Shown: piece by piece, positions 47,382 through 59,235 of the stretch
Numbering within the stretch: the stretch's first letter is position 1
Layout of the letters: each line of letters begins with the position of its first letter
Origin: Acanthosepion pharaonis
Lineage: Eukaryota > Mollusca > Cephalopoda > Sepiida > Sepiidae
DNA length: 64,000 nucleotides
Direction of reading: 5' to 3'
Assembly: GCA_903632075.3 (NCBI GenBank)
Contig: CAHIKZ030000250.1
Coordinates: 560,001-624,000 of the forward strand
The notes under the pieces: generated by a model
The model's database searches: none
Told to the model about the DNA's origin: nothing
The model's input: only the letters and a program-made list of their open reading frames with translations
Program-made: the position numbers and the translations under genes

Positions 47382-49932
47382 CTATATATTAAACGAAATG
47401 AATGTTATTGATTTTTATGCAATTATTACTTATTTCTTTTTATGTTTTTTATTTTGTTTGTTTAATTAATTTATTTATTTCGTTTATAAAGATCAACCGT
47501 TTTCGTTTAATTTTTTAATATTTTACTGTCATAAATAAATATGTTGTCTTGACAAACGAACATCTCTTTTAACTGTTAACTTATGCTCTGTTTTTTTCAA
47601 ATAACTCCTTTCTTAAAAGAAATGTTCCTTTCTCAAGCCAAAATATTTAGGTATGCCCATATTTTTTTAAAATTGACAGAAAACTCATGACCTTTAAAAA
47701 TTAAATAAATAATTTCAATAAATAAACAAAATAAAATAAGAATACTCAAAACTAAATAAATAATAATTAGATTTAAAAAATCAAAAACAAATCCATTAAT
47801 TCAGTTTCGTTTAATATGTCGTATAAATGATGTCACTTAGTGTCCTCCATAGTTCACTCAGTAATTTTTAGAATATTTCCGAGCGTCGCCCTAATTCAAA
47901 ATTTGAACATTTAACGTTACCTTTCTCCACATTACTTCGGCGTATAAATACAAGATACTAAATAAAATTTCTACATTTTCCTCAAGGGACTCCCTCTCGG
48001 CCTTGTGCCACAATTTTGTATTTTTTACGAAATAAATAATGTTTCCTCAAGAGACGAAACGCGTTAACATAAGAATTTCCTCTGGTCATTTCTTTCGTTA
48101 ATATTGTCTTTACAGATATATTTTATTTATATCTGAATTTTAACACATAAGAATTATTATATTCTTTAAAAAAAATTAGATTTTCTTCAATAACATCAAG
48201 CCTAAAAATGAAATTATGCAATTAGAATTTTTTTGTGAAATGTTTCATTCAGAGAACAAATCTATGAAATAAGAATATTTCATGTTTTTCATTTGAATGA
48301 AACATTTCCCAAGCACATGATTAACCTTACTATTATTTCTATCTTATAATTTTAATCTACAATAAAAACTAAAGTAGTATAATCAGTTACCTCGTGAAAG
48401 TTAAAGATATGAAAAAGTTAATATCCTCAAAATATTTTCATAGGCAGATTACAATAGTACAGATTATATTTATTTTAAATATTCCAACGAAAGAGACCGA
48501 GCAAATTACGTAACCTCCCTTTATTAGAATGGAATTAATGTCATATCGTTTGTTGTTGTTTCATTACATAAAGCAAAGTGATGCAAATAAAACAATATTA
48601 TGAGTTTCCTCAGTTAGGCTTATTTAATGTCAATTTGAATAACTCTTTAATTGATTTAACCCTAAAAATGATCCATTCGAGACACTTCATGCTCTACGAT
48701 TTCAAAAAGTGTTTATCACTTTCATAAGCGTAGAGAAATATTTAAAGTTTATGGAAATAAAATATTAAGTTGTCAGGAAATGTCATCGATGACTTCCATC
48801 GGGATATCTTCCCTTTGAAGGTTTTCTTAATTCTGGACGACCTATTTAAATCGACAATCTAATCGTAAGTGAAGTAATTCCTAAGCTGACAGCAATAAGA
48901 AATGACCCAACAGTTCAATAATACCTATACAACCTACATTCACAAACCTGGTAAAGTATTAAAACTTGCACAATGGGTTCACATTATATGAATGGCTCTC
49001 ATCTTAATCATAAAGTTAACATTTGTTTGTTATCAAGAACAAGACAAGGTACGGAGTCATTTCTGAAAAGGAACATCACTAGAAATGACAAGTTGGTTCA
49101 TTGTAATCATATTCTGCGAATAATTCCAACCCAAAACCAGAATTACACCCTAAGAAAGTATTTGTATTTTGGTTGTCGTTTAACATAAAATGTTGAAATG
49201 AAAGAATCGAAGGTGAAATATATTGTCAATTGGAAACATTTCATTTGTGTGTATTGAAAAAAACAATCTTTACCAATCAGTTTGAATGTTGTATTAAAAT
49301 GCATGCAAAAAGATTTTTGGCTCTGAATATAGACATTTTATCTGACTCTCTCTCTACTTCCCTAACCCTTTATCAGCTTTTCAGATCTTTTACAGAAATG
49401 GTACACCAGTTACGAAAAGGTTAAAAATGAGAGATTTTCTGCCTTGAAATATAAAAAAAAATTTTATATCGGACGCATTCATAATTTACCTATTTCATGG
49501 GATTGTGTCATTGGAAATGAATTAAACTATTGCCTTTATTGAATTCGTAATTGATTATTAAATGGCAATTATATGTAAAAGAAAATCGAGAGAAATTCCT
49601 TACAAGTCTAATACAGTGAATTTTTTCAAATCAAAATTCAGCTATCAAGCTATGGACCTGTTGATTTACCTCCGTATTAAACTCGTAACTGATTATATTT
49701 TTATTCATTACACGAAGATTGTACCTTGACGCCATCACCAGTGACTAATTTGTGGTTGATGGGTAATTAATTCAGTAGACAATGGGAGATTAGAATCTGT
49801 CAATGGACTACAATACGAAAATTTATCACAATTGTTTCAATTTCTTTTCTTCTTTTTTACTTATATATACTTGATGTTTGATTTTCTTGTAAGTTATTTC
49901 ATGTGGCCTTCAATTTTTGTCCTTTTTTTTAG
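47382..49932. other. AT-rich stretch, nothing recognised
   Basis: A GACGAAACGCGTT word at 48053-48065, following CCTCAAGA, resembles a SINE core but has no head. Frames at 48973-49188 and 49230-49424 have no domain. Confidence 0.4.
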
Positions 49933-49937
49933 GTTGA

Positions 49938-50111
49938 ACTTATCGAAGAGTGAATAACGCATGGGCTCAGATTAGGCAAGATGTTGGCATAGCTGAATAT
50001 GTTGATGTCAGCTGTGCTGCATGTTGCCATCTTTGGGTTCGTCTTCACATCAAAGCAATGATTGATTACATGAAATGTGGTTTCATTTTCCCAGCGAAGA
50101 AAAGGAGATAA
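49938..50111 (+). other. Candidate decayed exon, MADF-like
   Basis: A T-rich tract ending TTTTTTTTAG (49923-49932) precedes a 57-codon open stretch to TAA (50109-50111) that is richer in Ala, Trp and Cys than the flanks. It reads RRVNNAWAQIRQDVGIA, then CAACCHLWVRLHIK. The NNAWxxIxxxxG then C-x-x-x-x-W spacing recalls MADF/Myb-SANT DNA-binding domains, common in animal transposon-derived genes. However, a stop (49935-49937) falls between the acceptor and the frame. It may be a relic or chance. Confidence 0.25.
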
Positions 50112-51391
50112 CAGTGAATAACAATGAAATGGTGGTCGGACATTTTGTTAAACCAATCAGGAATAAAGAAAGAGTAAATAAGTTGGATCCATGTCAAATT
50201 TCACTAATGATCGAAACTGAACAGAGAGTAAACTGAGAATGGAAAAGATACATTCAAAGGTCAAAATTTTGTTGTGTTAAATATCTTGTATTTGAAAAGA
50301 TTTGTAATTTAACATGAATAAATTACTTTTTGATAAAAACTTAAGATTATTGAGAAATCTGAATGTGCAGGAATTTCTTTTAAGAAATTATATATCCTAA
50401 TTTTGAAACAGTGAAAGAAATTTAGTTAAGAATTCAAATAATTTTCTTTATATTTTTCTTTCAGTCAAAATATTTTTATTCTCAAGTTAGAAATAAATAA
50501 AAATAAGCTATTCAGAAAAATGGATGTTTACAAAACACTCATTAGGTTTTGTTTCTATTTTTGATACCTGTCATTTCCTCGCTTATTGCTTCATTTATTT
50601 GTAACCAGATTTCTATAAATATTTTATTCTTTTTTTCATGATGAAAACAATGTAATAAATTAAAATATAATTAACCAATTATGGTTATTACAAACAGTGA
50701 CTATTTTTAAATAAATTAAAATAAAGTATAATGTAGACAAAGTTTAAATATGACTAGCTCAATAGAATTTTTCTACAAAATAATGACTTATTACATGAAA
50801 ATATGTGTATTTACAGGATTTTTTATTTTGTAGGTGCTGTTTATTTGGATATTTTATGTTTATTTATTTGAGGAACCAAAATCTGTTTCGACTACTGATT
50901 GAGGGCAAATCACTGAATGGAAGACTTTGCTTCTTCTTTTTTTACTTAACATACACGAAAACAGTTTTCGTTATTATACACACTCTTATTTGAGTATTAC
51001 AAAACAACTACAGCATATAAATTTTACTCATCCCAACCAATTTCAAAGCTTCTGTTATTTTGCTATCATACCTTGCGCAGTAATACTTCAGTATTACCGT
51101 GCAACTGATTTAGTCGAGATATTTTTTGGCTTAGGGCTTTGCTAAACTGAGTTACCCGATGGAATCAACGGTTACGTGTTTGTGACCAAGGCGAACCTTC
51201 AATTTGGAGGACATCTGTTATGATCTGACTTGAAGAGGGGTCAGTTCTACTTGCCAAAGACAGGCTACACATGAATAAATACCTCTCCGGATTTCAACTT
51301 AGATGTGTAGTTAGGTGTTCAGCTGTACAGCGACCCTACGACAACCATACCCGTCTATCGGACTGCTGCTGCTGATGATGATTTTTGAGGC
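50112..51391. other. AT-rich stretch, then mixed DNA
   Basis: A less AT-rich patch at 51140-51370 includes GCTGTACAGCGACCCTACG-like sequence and a CTG/ATG triplet run; it resembles a SINE body but is not assigned. No gene. Confidence 0.35.
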
Positions 51392-51447
51392 TATAATTTT
51401 TCTATTGAATTTTAAAATTCAATAGAAAACTCATTAGAAAAATTATA
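51392..51447. repeat. Palindrome, no loop, right arm with 12-bp insertion
   Basis: The centre lies between 51413 and 51414 (GAATTTT|AAAATTC). The left arm TATAATTTTTCTATTG is matched on the right apart from an inserted 12 bp. Confidence 0.8.
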
Positions 51448-51459
51448 CCGCACCACCAT

Positions 51460-51760
51460 TTTTTAATTATTTTTAAATTGACGTTACATTGTCAGTCATC
51501 AACTAATAATATACATCGTGTATCTGCATGGCCGGTTCGGTGCGCACTACGCAGGAATCCCTGACTAGGTTCGAGCTCTAAAAGGGCTAATTTGTACTTT
51601 TTACTTCCTTTTTTTTTTTTTACCTAAGTTACATTGGCAATCATCAGCTATAATAATTGACAGGGAGGGTGCTTACTATCCCGAACCTCTCAACCGCGTG
51701 AGGAATCCATGCCTACAGGAGAGTGGAGGAGGGAGAAGTGCTAATTTCAATAGCGCTTAT
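51460..51760 (+). repeat. Tandem pair of a tRNA-like repeat
   Basis: Two units of about 150 bp, 51460-51620 and 51620-51760, each start with TTACATTGxCAxTCATCA and contain AGGAATCCxTGxCTA and a GxGCTAATTT-type end. The first has a tRNA-like segment (51524-51590) with GCATGGCCGGTTCGG and a B-box-like GGTTCGAGCTC, and ends in a T-run. Probably a tRNA-related SINE with a second, diverged copy following. Confidence 0.5.
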
Positions 51761-53457
51761 TTTTTAAATTGTAATTTTCTTTCTGAACAGTTCTTTTAAA
51801 TCAATTAAAAGGTAATATATCTCCGAAAAATCATGTTTTATTCCGAGATCATCCACTAAGGAAGATCTCTGACTTTTTTTAATAATAATAATGCTAACCA
51901 GAATTCCACGAATAGTAATTAAAATAAAATTTCTACTCCCTATTTTTTACATTTCTAGAAAGATAAAACCGAGAAAATAACCTTTTAAAAAATAAAAATG
52001 TTTAAAGATTTCAACAAATAAAAAATTTTCACGAAAATTGAAATACTGTTTTAAAAGAAATTTTTAAGACAATCCTGTTTGTGTTGTGTTGGAATCTTTG
52101 TAAAACTTTTTTTTTCCAGCGGAGATGCGTCGGCGATTAATCTTTATAGAAATGTAAAAATTTGCGACTTAAACATTTTTTCGTGTAAAATTTAGTCCTG
52201 AAAATATTGGTAGTTATTACAAAAAGAATAACATTTTTTCAGATTTTTTGAAATTAAAAAATCCATTCATTATAAAAGTAAATAATTAATGTATATGTAC
52301 TGAAATTTTTATTTAAATTGGATAATTCCCTGATTTTTGGTAATTTTAAAAAAGCTCCACCTCCAATTTTCTTTCGAGTGTTTGTGACCCTCAGGTTGGG
52401 AAACTTTGAAATCAACACGTGGCAGAGAATGGGGCCCGTATCAAATTTGGGAGATGGCGAGACCCTAGTGCGGGCCCTGGATATTCTCTTCATGTTGAGT
52501 TAAATCGACAAAATGCGTGCATTGAATTGAACACAAACTCTCTTATTGTGCACGCTTATATTACATTAAGATCTGCATTAAACATTCAAAAAGGAATTTT
52601 TCTTTCAGTATTTCGAAATTAATCAAATAACAGACCTGTTCAGCCGATTAACAAGATTCTTTATGTTAAAAAAATACAAAAAATATTCTTTATGCGTCCA
52701 AAAGTATTTATTCAGCTTTTAGTGTCCAAGTATTTTAGCGCGTAAGATATTTGGGGGCAATCAAACCAGTTAAACATGTACTGCTACTATTTATCACCTA
52801 GGTAAAATTGACATAACATGTTTAAAGTCAATAGCATATATTTATGAAGGATATTCAAGCGACAATAATCATACAACTGTTAGCGAATTATCGTAATCAT
52901 CGATGATGGATTTATTTAGAATTTTCAGATATTTATTTCAAGCAAATAAAATGCATGATCATTATATTATATTACTTTCGGTTAAAGCAAGAAACTACCA
53001 TACATATTTATAGAACTGCAGTTATAAATAAAAAATACAACTACTTTCTGCTGACTGTGCTTACTTTGTCTATTAATGGCTTGAGAACGTTCAAGACAAA
53101 TTTATTTATTTCAATGGGCATATTGCTTCAGAATGTTTGATCTAAGAAAACAGCTAACATCAAAGTAGCCTCTTATTTGTAAAATTACCTATGAATAATA
53201 AAGAGGATATTCTTCTATATTTCTCTCCACATTAAAATTGTATTTCTGTTTATTTTATTCATTTCTTCGATTTTGATAGGCTGTATGTACCAAGAGCTTT
53301 AGGAGGCCAAGGTCTAATCCAAATTGAACTAATTCTAAAATAGGATTGAAAGCATACATCACAAAAATCAATGGCCTTCTCCTACAAATAGTAAAACACC
53401 AAATTCACTCCATTAACAAAGAAGCTGCACTCTTCAAGAAACAGTTTAATATACTGA
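51761..53457. other. AT-rich stretch, nothing recognised
   Basis: A GC-richer patch at 52380-52490 gives short frames on both strands but no domain. Confidence 0.4.
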
Positions 53458-53573
53458 AGAATGAAAGAAGCAGATGTAGACCAAGAGAAACCATATCAGT
53501 GGCTGAGGAGCATCGGTGCTCTTCAGCCACTGAGATATGTTTTCTCTTGGTTCACATCTGCTTCTTTCATTCT
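53458..53573. repeat. Long hairpin (55-57 bp arms, 4-nt loop)
   Basis: The arms 53458-53512 and 53517-53573 pair almost completely around TCGG, with an indel near AAACCATAT / ACATATCTC. Left arm starts AGAATGAAAGAAGCAGATG. Transcribed, it would form a stem of microRNA-precursor size, but the near-perfect pairing and tiny loop fit a DNA palindrome better. Two frames across it are mirror artefacts. Confidence 0.92.
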
Positions 53574-53869
53574 TTTTAGGCATTTGCCATGCAACGCCTT
53601 GTCCTCCCAGTTCTTTTTTTTCTTTTGTAATTTCATTTGGCCAAGTTGTATTGCTTTCGTTTTTATTCGTTTGGTCTAGATGGTATTTGCTTCTTTTTTT
53701 GTATGTATGATTTCAGGTATATTAAACTAGGAGAATTAAGATTGGAATTACCAGATTTAAAAAAAATAAATAAATAAGTCAAATAGAATGAAATAAAATT
53801 GAATTGAATTAAATATAACAATTAAAAATTAAATATATGGATATCATCGATTTTATGACAATTTGCTGA
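53574..53869. other. AT-rich stretch, nothing recognised
   Basis: No gene or repeat recognised. Confidence 0.4.
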
Positions 53870-54057
53870 CTAAAAAAAAATAAACAAGATTTTTATCTAA
53901 AATTTCGGAAGTGCTAGGAAGGATTAAAAAATGATCAAAAATACTTTAGTCTTTCCTCTTAATAATAACATAAATATTTAGACGATAAAAATTGTTTTCA
54001 TCGTTTGGAACCTTTTTTCATCAGGGTATGCTTTTTTAGCAAATTAGTGAAGATACC
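53870..54057 (-). mobile_element. Long-TIR family, right end D
   Basis: In reverse complement this starts GGTATCTTCACTAATTTGC and follows the inverted ends of elements A and B (CATGATGAAAAAAGG-like, TAATAATAACATAAATATT-like, AACAAGATTTTT). TA follows at 54058-54059, as at the other ends. Its interior side runs into AT-rich DNA with no matching left end nearby. Confidence 0.75.
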
Positions 54058-55162
<1,105 letters not shown>

Positions 55163-55211
55163 AATGGGTAGTACATGTAAGAGAGGATAATGACATAATC
55201 AAGACGCTGAT
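55163..55211 (+). repeat. 49-bp exact direct repeat, copy 1
   Basis: Identical, base for base, to 57454-57502 (starts AATGGGTAGTACATG, ends AAGACGCTGAT). The flanks differ on both sides. Confidence 0.97.
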
Positions 55212-55819
55212 AAGAGTCACAATCTATTTTATCTCTTCCGAAAATAGTCTCTGCAGTTTATGTGAAGAGATTGGCACTGATCACTTAAACATTCCATACT
55301 GTATCATCAAATGAAAGTATAAATATGAAACAGGGCCAATGTAGAAAGCGTAGGTAAGGGACGTTATACTGGTGATATAGGCATTCATAGTTGGGACATG
55401 AATGATCTTGAAAAAAAAAAACAGCAAGCATTCCAAGCAATAGGACACAAACGTTTTACAAAACAAAAATAATGATCTGGAATTTGAATGAAAGAAGTAA
55501 TGGCTTGTGCACTGAATCCTTCATAAAAATTCAAGATATGGAAATAGTAAACACTGTGTAATCAGTTACAACTAACTTAGGAGATAAGGAAATTTAACAC
55601 AGAATAGACTGTGCTAGGGATAGTTTCGCCAAACACCGGAAACTAATACAAACTCATTCAGAAATATCTAAACTGTCGGCTGGAAACAACCGCTTTTTCG
55701 GATTTATGGTTAAAACTGCCTTTCGAGCAAATGAAGCATTTCGGCCTCAGCAAGGACTATCCTTGTTCGAACCTCGTGGACAAGAATCATAAACAAAGAT
55801 TTAATATATAATAAAAATA
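55212..55819. other. Stretch with nothing recognised
   Basis: The 61-codon minus-strand frame at 55281-55466 has no domain. Confidence 0.4.
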
Positions 55820-57409
55820 GGTACTGGCATGAGATCGCTGGAAAATGAGCATAGCAAGATAATAACGGCCTTAAACTTAACGAAAACAAAATTTTATCGT
55901 CAAAAAGTTTATATTAAGAGGAAAGAACAAAGTAATTTTTATTTATTTTTCAAAATTTTTCTGCCTTTATGAGAGCATTCTAACTTTTGATTGAAAAACC
56001 TCGTTTCTCTTCATCAGCGAAAGTCCAAGTAAACAACATGGCGGATTTTTTGTGGATTTTTTTGTTAATGGCAGTCATTAATTTTGAAAATCTTGCAAAA
56101 ATAAAAATAATTGTCGGATTTTAATGAAACTTTCAGAAACTAAATGATGGAAATTATTATAAATATGTTTATTTTTTTAAGTCATGGTAATTTTTTTATA
56201 CTTATTACCCCCTCCCACACACACACACACACACCATAACTAATTTTATGAAAACTCTTGAAATTCAAATGTGCACATTTTTAGTGATTAATTGGTTAAA
56301 AGCACAAGGCTTTGAGGAAAGCAAATAATTTTTTTTAATTGACACCCTTCTACCTTAAAATTAGCTCTGAATTGTAACATGTAAAACTCAATAAAACAAA
56401 GATATTATTAAATTTCAAAAGCTTTTAGTTGCTTTTACGTTTTTATGAATATGGATATTATTGTCTGAAAGCAAAAAACGTTTTCAATGAAAAATAAATT
56501 TTTACAACAATTATTTGTTATTTCTTAAATGATTTTATATTTTTACATTAAAGTTGTTTAATTTTCTAAAATTAATGAAAATATTGTACAGGTTAGTCAA
56601 TGGTGTTATTAAGTAGATAAATATCATTACAGATTAAATAAAGCTGGTTAAAATCAGCAATCTGCAAATAGATAAAAATCTAATATAACATTTTTTTTGT
56701 GTGTGTGTGTGTGTGTCCAAAAATAGCTTAATTCAAATATACAGAAGACCGGAAGCATCATGAAAACAATAGTCCGTCACGTGGTTTGCCTTCGTAGTAA
56801 CATAAACATTTTGACGATAAAATTCTGCTTTCGTTAAGTTTAAGGCCGGTTTTATCATGCTATGCCTACTTAAAAATAACGAGGTAAATAAGTTGTTCAC
56901 GTAAAGCTAAACTGTCACTTGTGATCTTCCGTACTATAACTTTTCCTACCGTAAGATGTCAGTGCGTGGTGAAATTATGTCACTTGTCAATTAAGACCGG
57001 CTTTCTCTCATTTTAAAGTACATTTTTTAAGCGCAGAAAGTAAGTAATGTTTGTTTCAAAATATATTAAATAAACTTTATAATTTTTAATTTTCTTAAAT
57101 TATTTTTTTTTTAAATCATAATTGATTTTTAAAAGAATTTTAAACGGAGACTTTCACTTTTGTAAACAAAAGTTAAAGCTGACGATCGATTTTCTGTCAG
57201 TTTTGTTGATCAAAAAATACACGATCTTTAAGGAAACTTTTGGATGTGCTAGAAATTATTAAAAAATGTAAAAAAAAATGATCAAAAAATAATTTTATCT
57301 TTCCTCTTGATAATAACATAAACATTTAGACGATAAAAATTATTTTCATCAAGTTTAAGGCCTTTTTTATTCATGCTATGCTATTTTTTATGGATTTTAT
57401 GACCATACC
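55820..57409. mobile_element. Long-TIR non-autonomous element B (1.6 kb)
   Basis: The ends GGTACTGGCATGAG and GACCATACC are each bordered by TA (55818-55819, 57410-57411). The inverted ends run about 200 bp (55820-56030, 57190-57409) and share TAAACTTxAxGAAAA, TTTTATCGTC and AAGAGGAAAGA-like words with element A and ends C and D. The interior includes a (CA)n run at 56219-56234, a segment also found at 4440-4625, a (TG)n run near 56698, and an extra right-end-like piece at about 56745-56885. No transposase frame. Confidence 0.78.
56745..56885 (-). repeat. Extra long-TIR end inside element B
   Basis: In reverse complement, TAAGTAGGCATAGCATGATAAAAC and following words match the inverted ends of the family. 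It is probably a nested or duplicated end. Confidence 0.6.
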
Positions 57410-57453
57410 TAAATAAAAACCACCTTCACTTGATGTCTTTCAACAACAGCGAA

Positions 57454-57502
57454 AATGGGTAGTACATGTAAGAGAGGATAATGACATAATCAAGACGCTG
57501 AT
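57454..57502 (+). repeat. 49-bp exact direct repeat, copy 2
   Basis: Identical to 55163-55211. It lies 44 bp after the end of element B. Confidence 0.97.
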
Positions 57503-57900
57503 GTTCAACACCAACCCAAACAGAAGGCAAGAAAGGAAACCCTCATCAGTATTGGAAACTGCTACTGGGCTTGAGAAATCTATTTTCTTGAAAAATCATT
57601 TTAAGTTTTTATAAATTTCAACCGACTGCGGTACTAACAACTCGGTCAATGAATACCATTTTCTTTATAAGAAAGAGCTAATACTACCATTACCAATAGT
57701 TGCATTTTAATTGTTTGTGATGTGCAGATCAATGTGCACGAATTGTGCTAAATTTCGATAAGTGACAAGTTGATCATAGACATTTAGTCCTTAATAATGA
57801 CTAAGACGTTCGAAAGTACTAGAACACAAGCAAAACAAAAATAGTCAGAAACAGGGACGAGCAGAAAACATACGCCATTTAGTTTGAAATATTCGACAAT
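57503..57900. other. AT-rich stretch, nothing recognised
   Basis: No gene or repeat recognised. Confidence 0.4.
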
Positions 57901-57904
57901 GTAT

Positions 57905-58260
57905 TTTCAGTAGTATAATGAAGTAGGTGTGTCAAATAAATGATAATCCGAGACATGAATTTTCATTACATAACATTTTATTCATTGCAATATTTCATCG
58001 GTTATCCTCAGTCAGTATGTGGCTTGCGAGCGACTCCAGAGGCCACTTCCTCAATACATGGATCCTACATTCTCCATTTGCGGTGTGTGAGAGACTACTC
58101 GAAACAGCTGGGTGGGGGCTTGTATATATAACCCGTTTAATATTCCTGTTCTCGCATTCGGTATTGCGTTTGAGGTTACATTCGGTGACTAGGAGTGACT
58201 CCAAATAAATCTTCAAACGCACCCTGCTTCCCTAATGTTCAGTGTGAAGTTTGAGGTTAA
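57905..58260 (+). other. LTR- or promoter-like island
   Basis: Less AT-rich than its flanks. It has a TATA-like TGTATATATAA at 58121-58131 and, about 75 bp later, AATAAA at 58204. This spacing of TATA and polyadenylation signal is common in LTRs. Three overlapping frames (two +, one -) lack domains. No paired LTR or target duplication was found, so this is only suggestive. Confidence 0.25.
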
Positions 58261-58452
58261 GCGTATTTCAGCACAGTACCTAGGTAGTATATGCGGTTAT
58301 TCATGACTGCAATGAAAATTATCGCATTCACATGGACCCAGTATGAAACGTGGTTCAAACCTAAAACGCATTGTGATACTAAAAATGAAGCATAACGTTG
58401 TGAGGGAAAATAGAATTAACTGTTTGTACTGATGTAAGAAAAATTAAATTGC

Positions 58453-58880
58453 ATCAAATAAATTTATTTATATATTTGGGGATCTTAACAGTCGTAATAA
58501 GTACTTTGTTATGGGATGGAAAATACAAATTTCTGCCAAACCTCTTGAAGGTAAACCCAAAGTTCTTGCAAGTTTCCTGACTTTCTGTTATACAATAGTT
58601 TTCGAATCTGCACATAAATTCTATTATGTTATAGTCAGTAACTATAGGCGGGTCAATCTTGTAGCACTGCAATGTCTTCATTAGTAAAAAGTGAATGTGT
58701 TACACGCGATGTATAGCCAAGTGATCCACCCTGCTGAACTATTTCACCTTCTACTGCATCGGACAATATTGGTACTTTAGCAAAATAATATTTTTCATTA
58801 ATCAGTGTTCCATCAATTTTTATCAATTTTATTGTACTACTAGCCGAATTAACTGCGGCTTGTTGCGTGTCTCGCATTTG
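58453..58880 (-). pseudogene. Unrecognised coding-like region with one frameshift
   Basis: On the minus strand a 74-codon frame (58877-58653; contains INEKYYFAKVPILSDAVEGE and QQGGSLGYTSRVTHSLF) overlaps by 29 bp a second frame (58681-58454; contains YNIIEFMCRFENYC and FKRFGRNLYFPSH). Read together with one frame change near 58660, they give about 140 residues without another stop, with balanced amino acid use unlike the low-complexity frames nearby. I do not recognise the family; it may be a host exon relic or part of a mobile element. It is preceded on its 5' side by a (CA)n run, so no clear splice acceptor is visible. Confidence 0.4.
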
Positions 58881-59196
58881 TGTGTGTGTGTGTGTGTGTG
58901 TGAGAAAATGATGATTGATTTTAAATCATTGTTATAATTTGGGGAGAAAAATAATACATTTCAGTATTGCTCAATGATCTTGTGGATATGACCTCTATAT
59001 TCTGCCTTTTTCCTTTATTTTAGATCAATTTTAACTTTAATTTACATCAAAGGGGAAAAATTCAGTGAGAGGGACTACAAAAACAACTTGATCTCACCCC
59101 TTTAATATGCATTTAATGCAATACTTGATTGGATGAACTGATGAGCAGATTTCAAGAGTCATTCCCTTGTTCAAATTTAAATCAAAGGGAAAGAAT
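58881..59196. other. Stretch with a (GT)n run
   Basis: (GT)n at 58878-58901. No gene. Confidence 0.5.
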
Positions 59197-59235
59197 TTTC
59201 ATTTTGGTCAAAGGGGGGCTTTGACCAAAATGAAA
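59197..59235. repeat. Perfect palindrome (17-bp arms, G5 loop)
   Basis: TTTCATTTTGGTCAAAG and its exact reverse complement flank GGGGG. Confidence 0.95.

Noticed and set aside
49230..49424. 64-codon frame with a Ser/Leu-rich end
   Set aside because: No motif and no exon signals.
53346..53679. Two overlapping frames across a hairpin
   Set aside because: The frames are mirror reads of the palindrome at 53458-53573.
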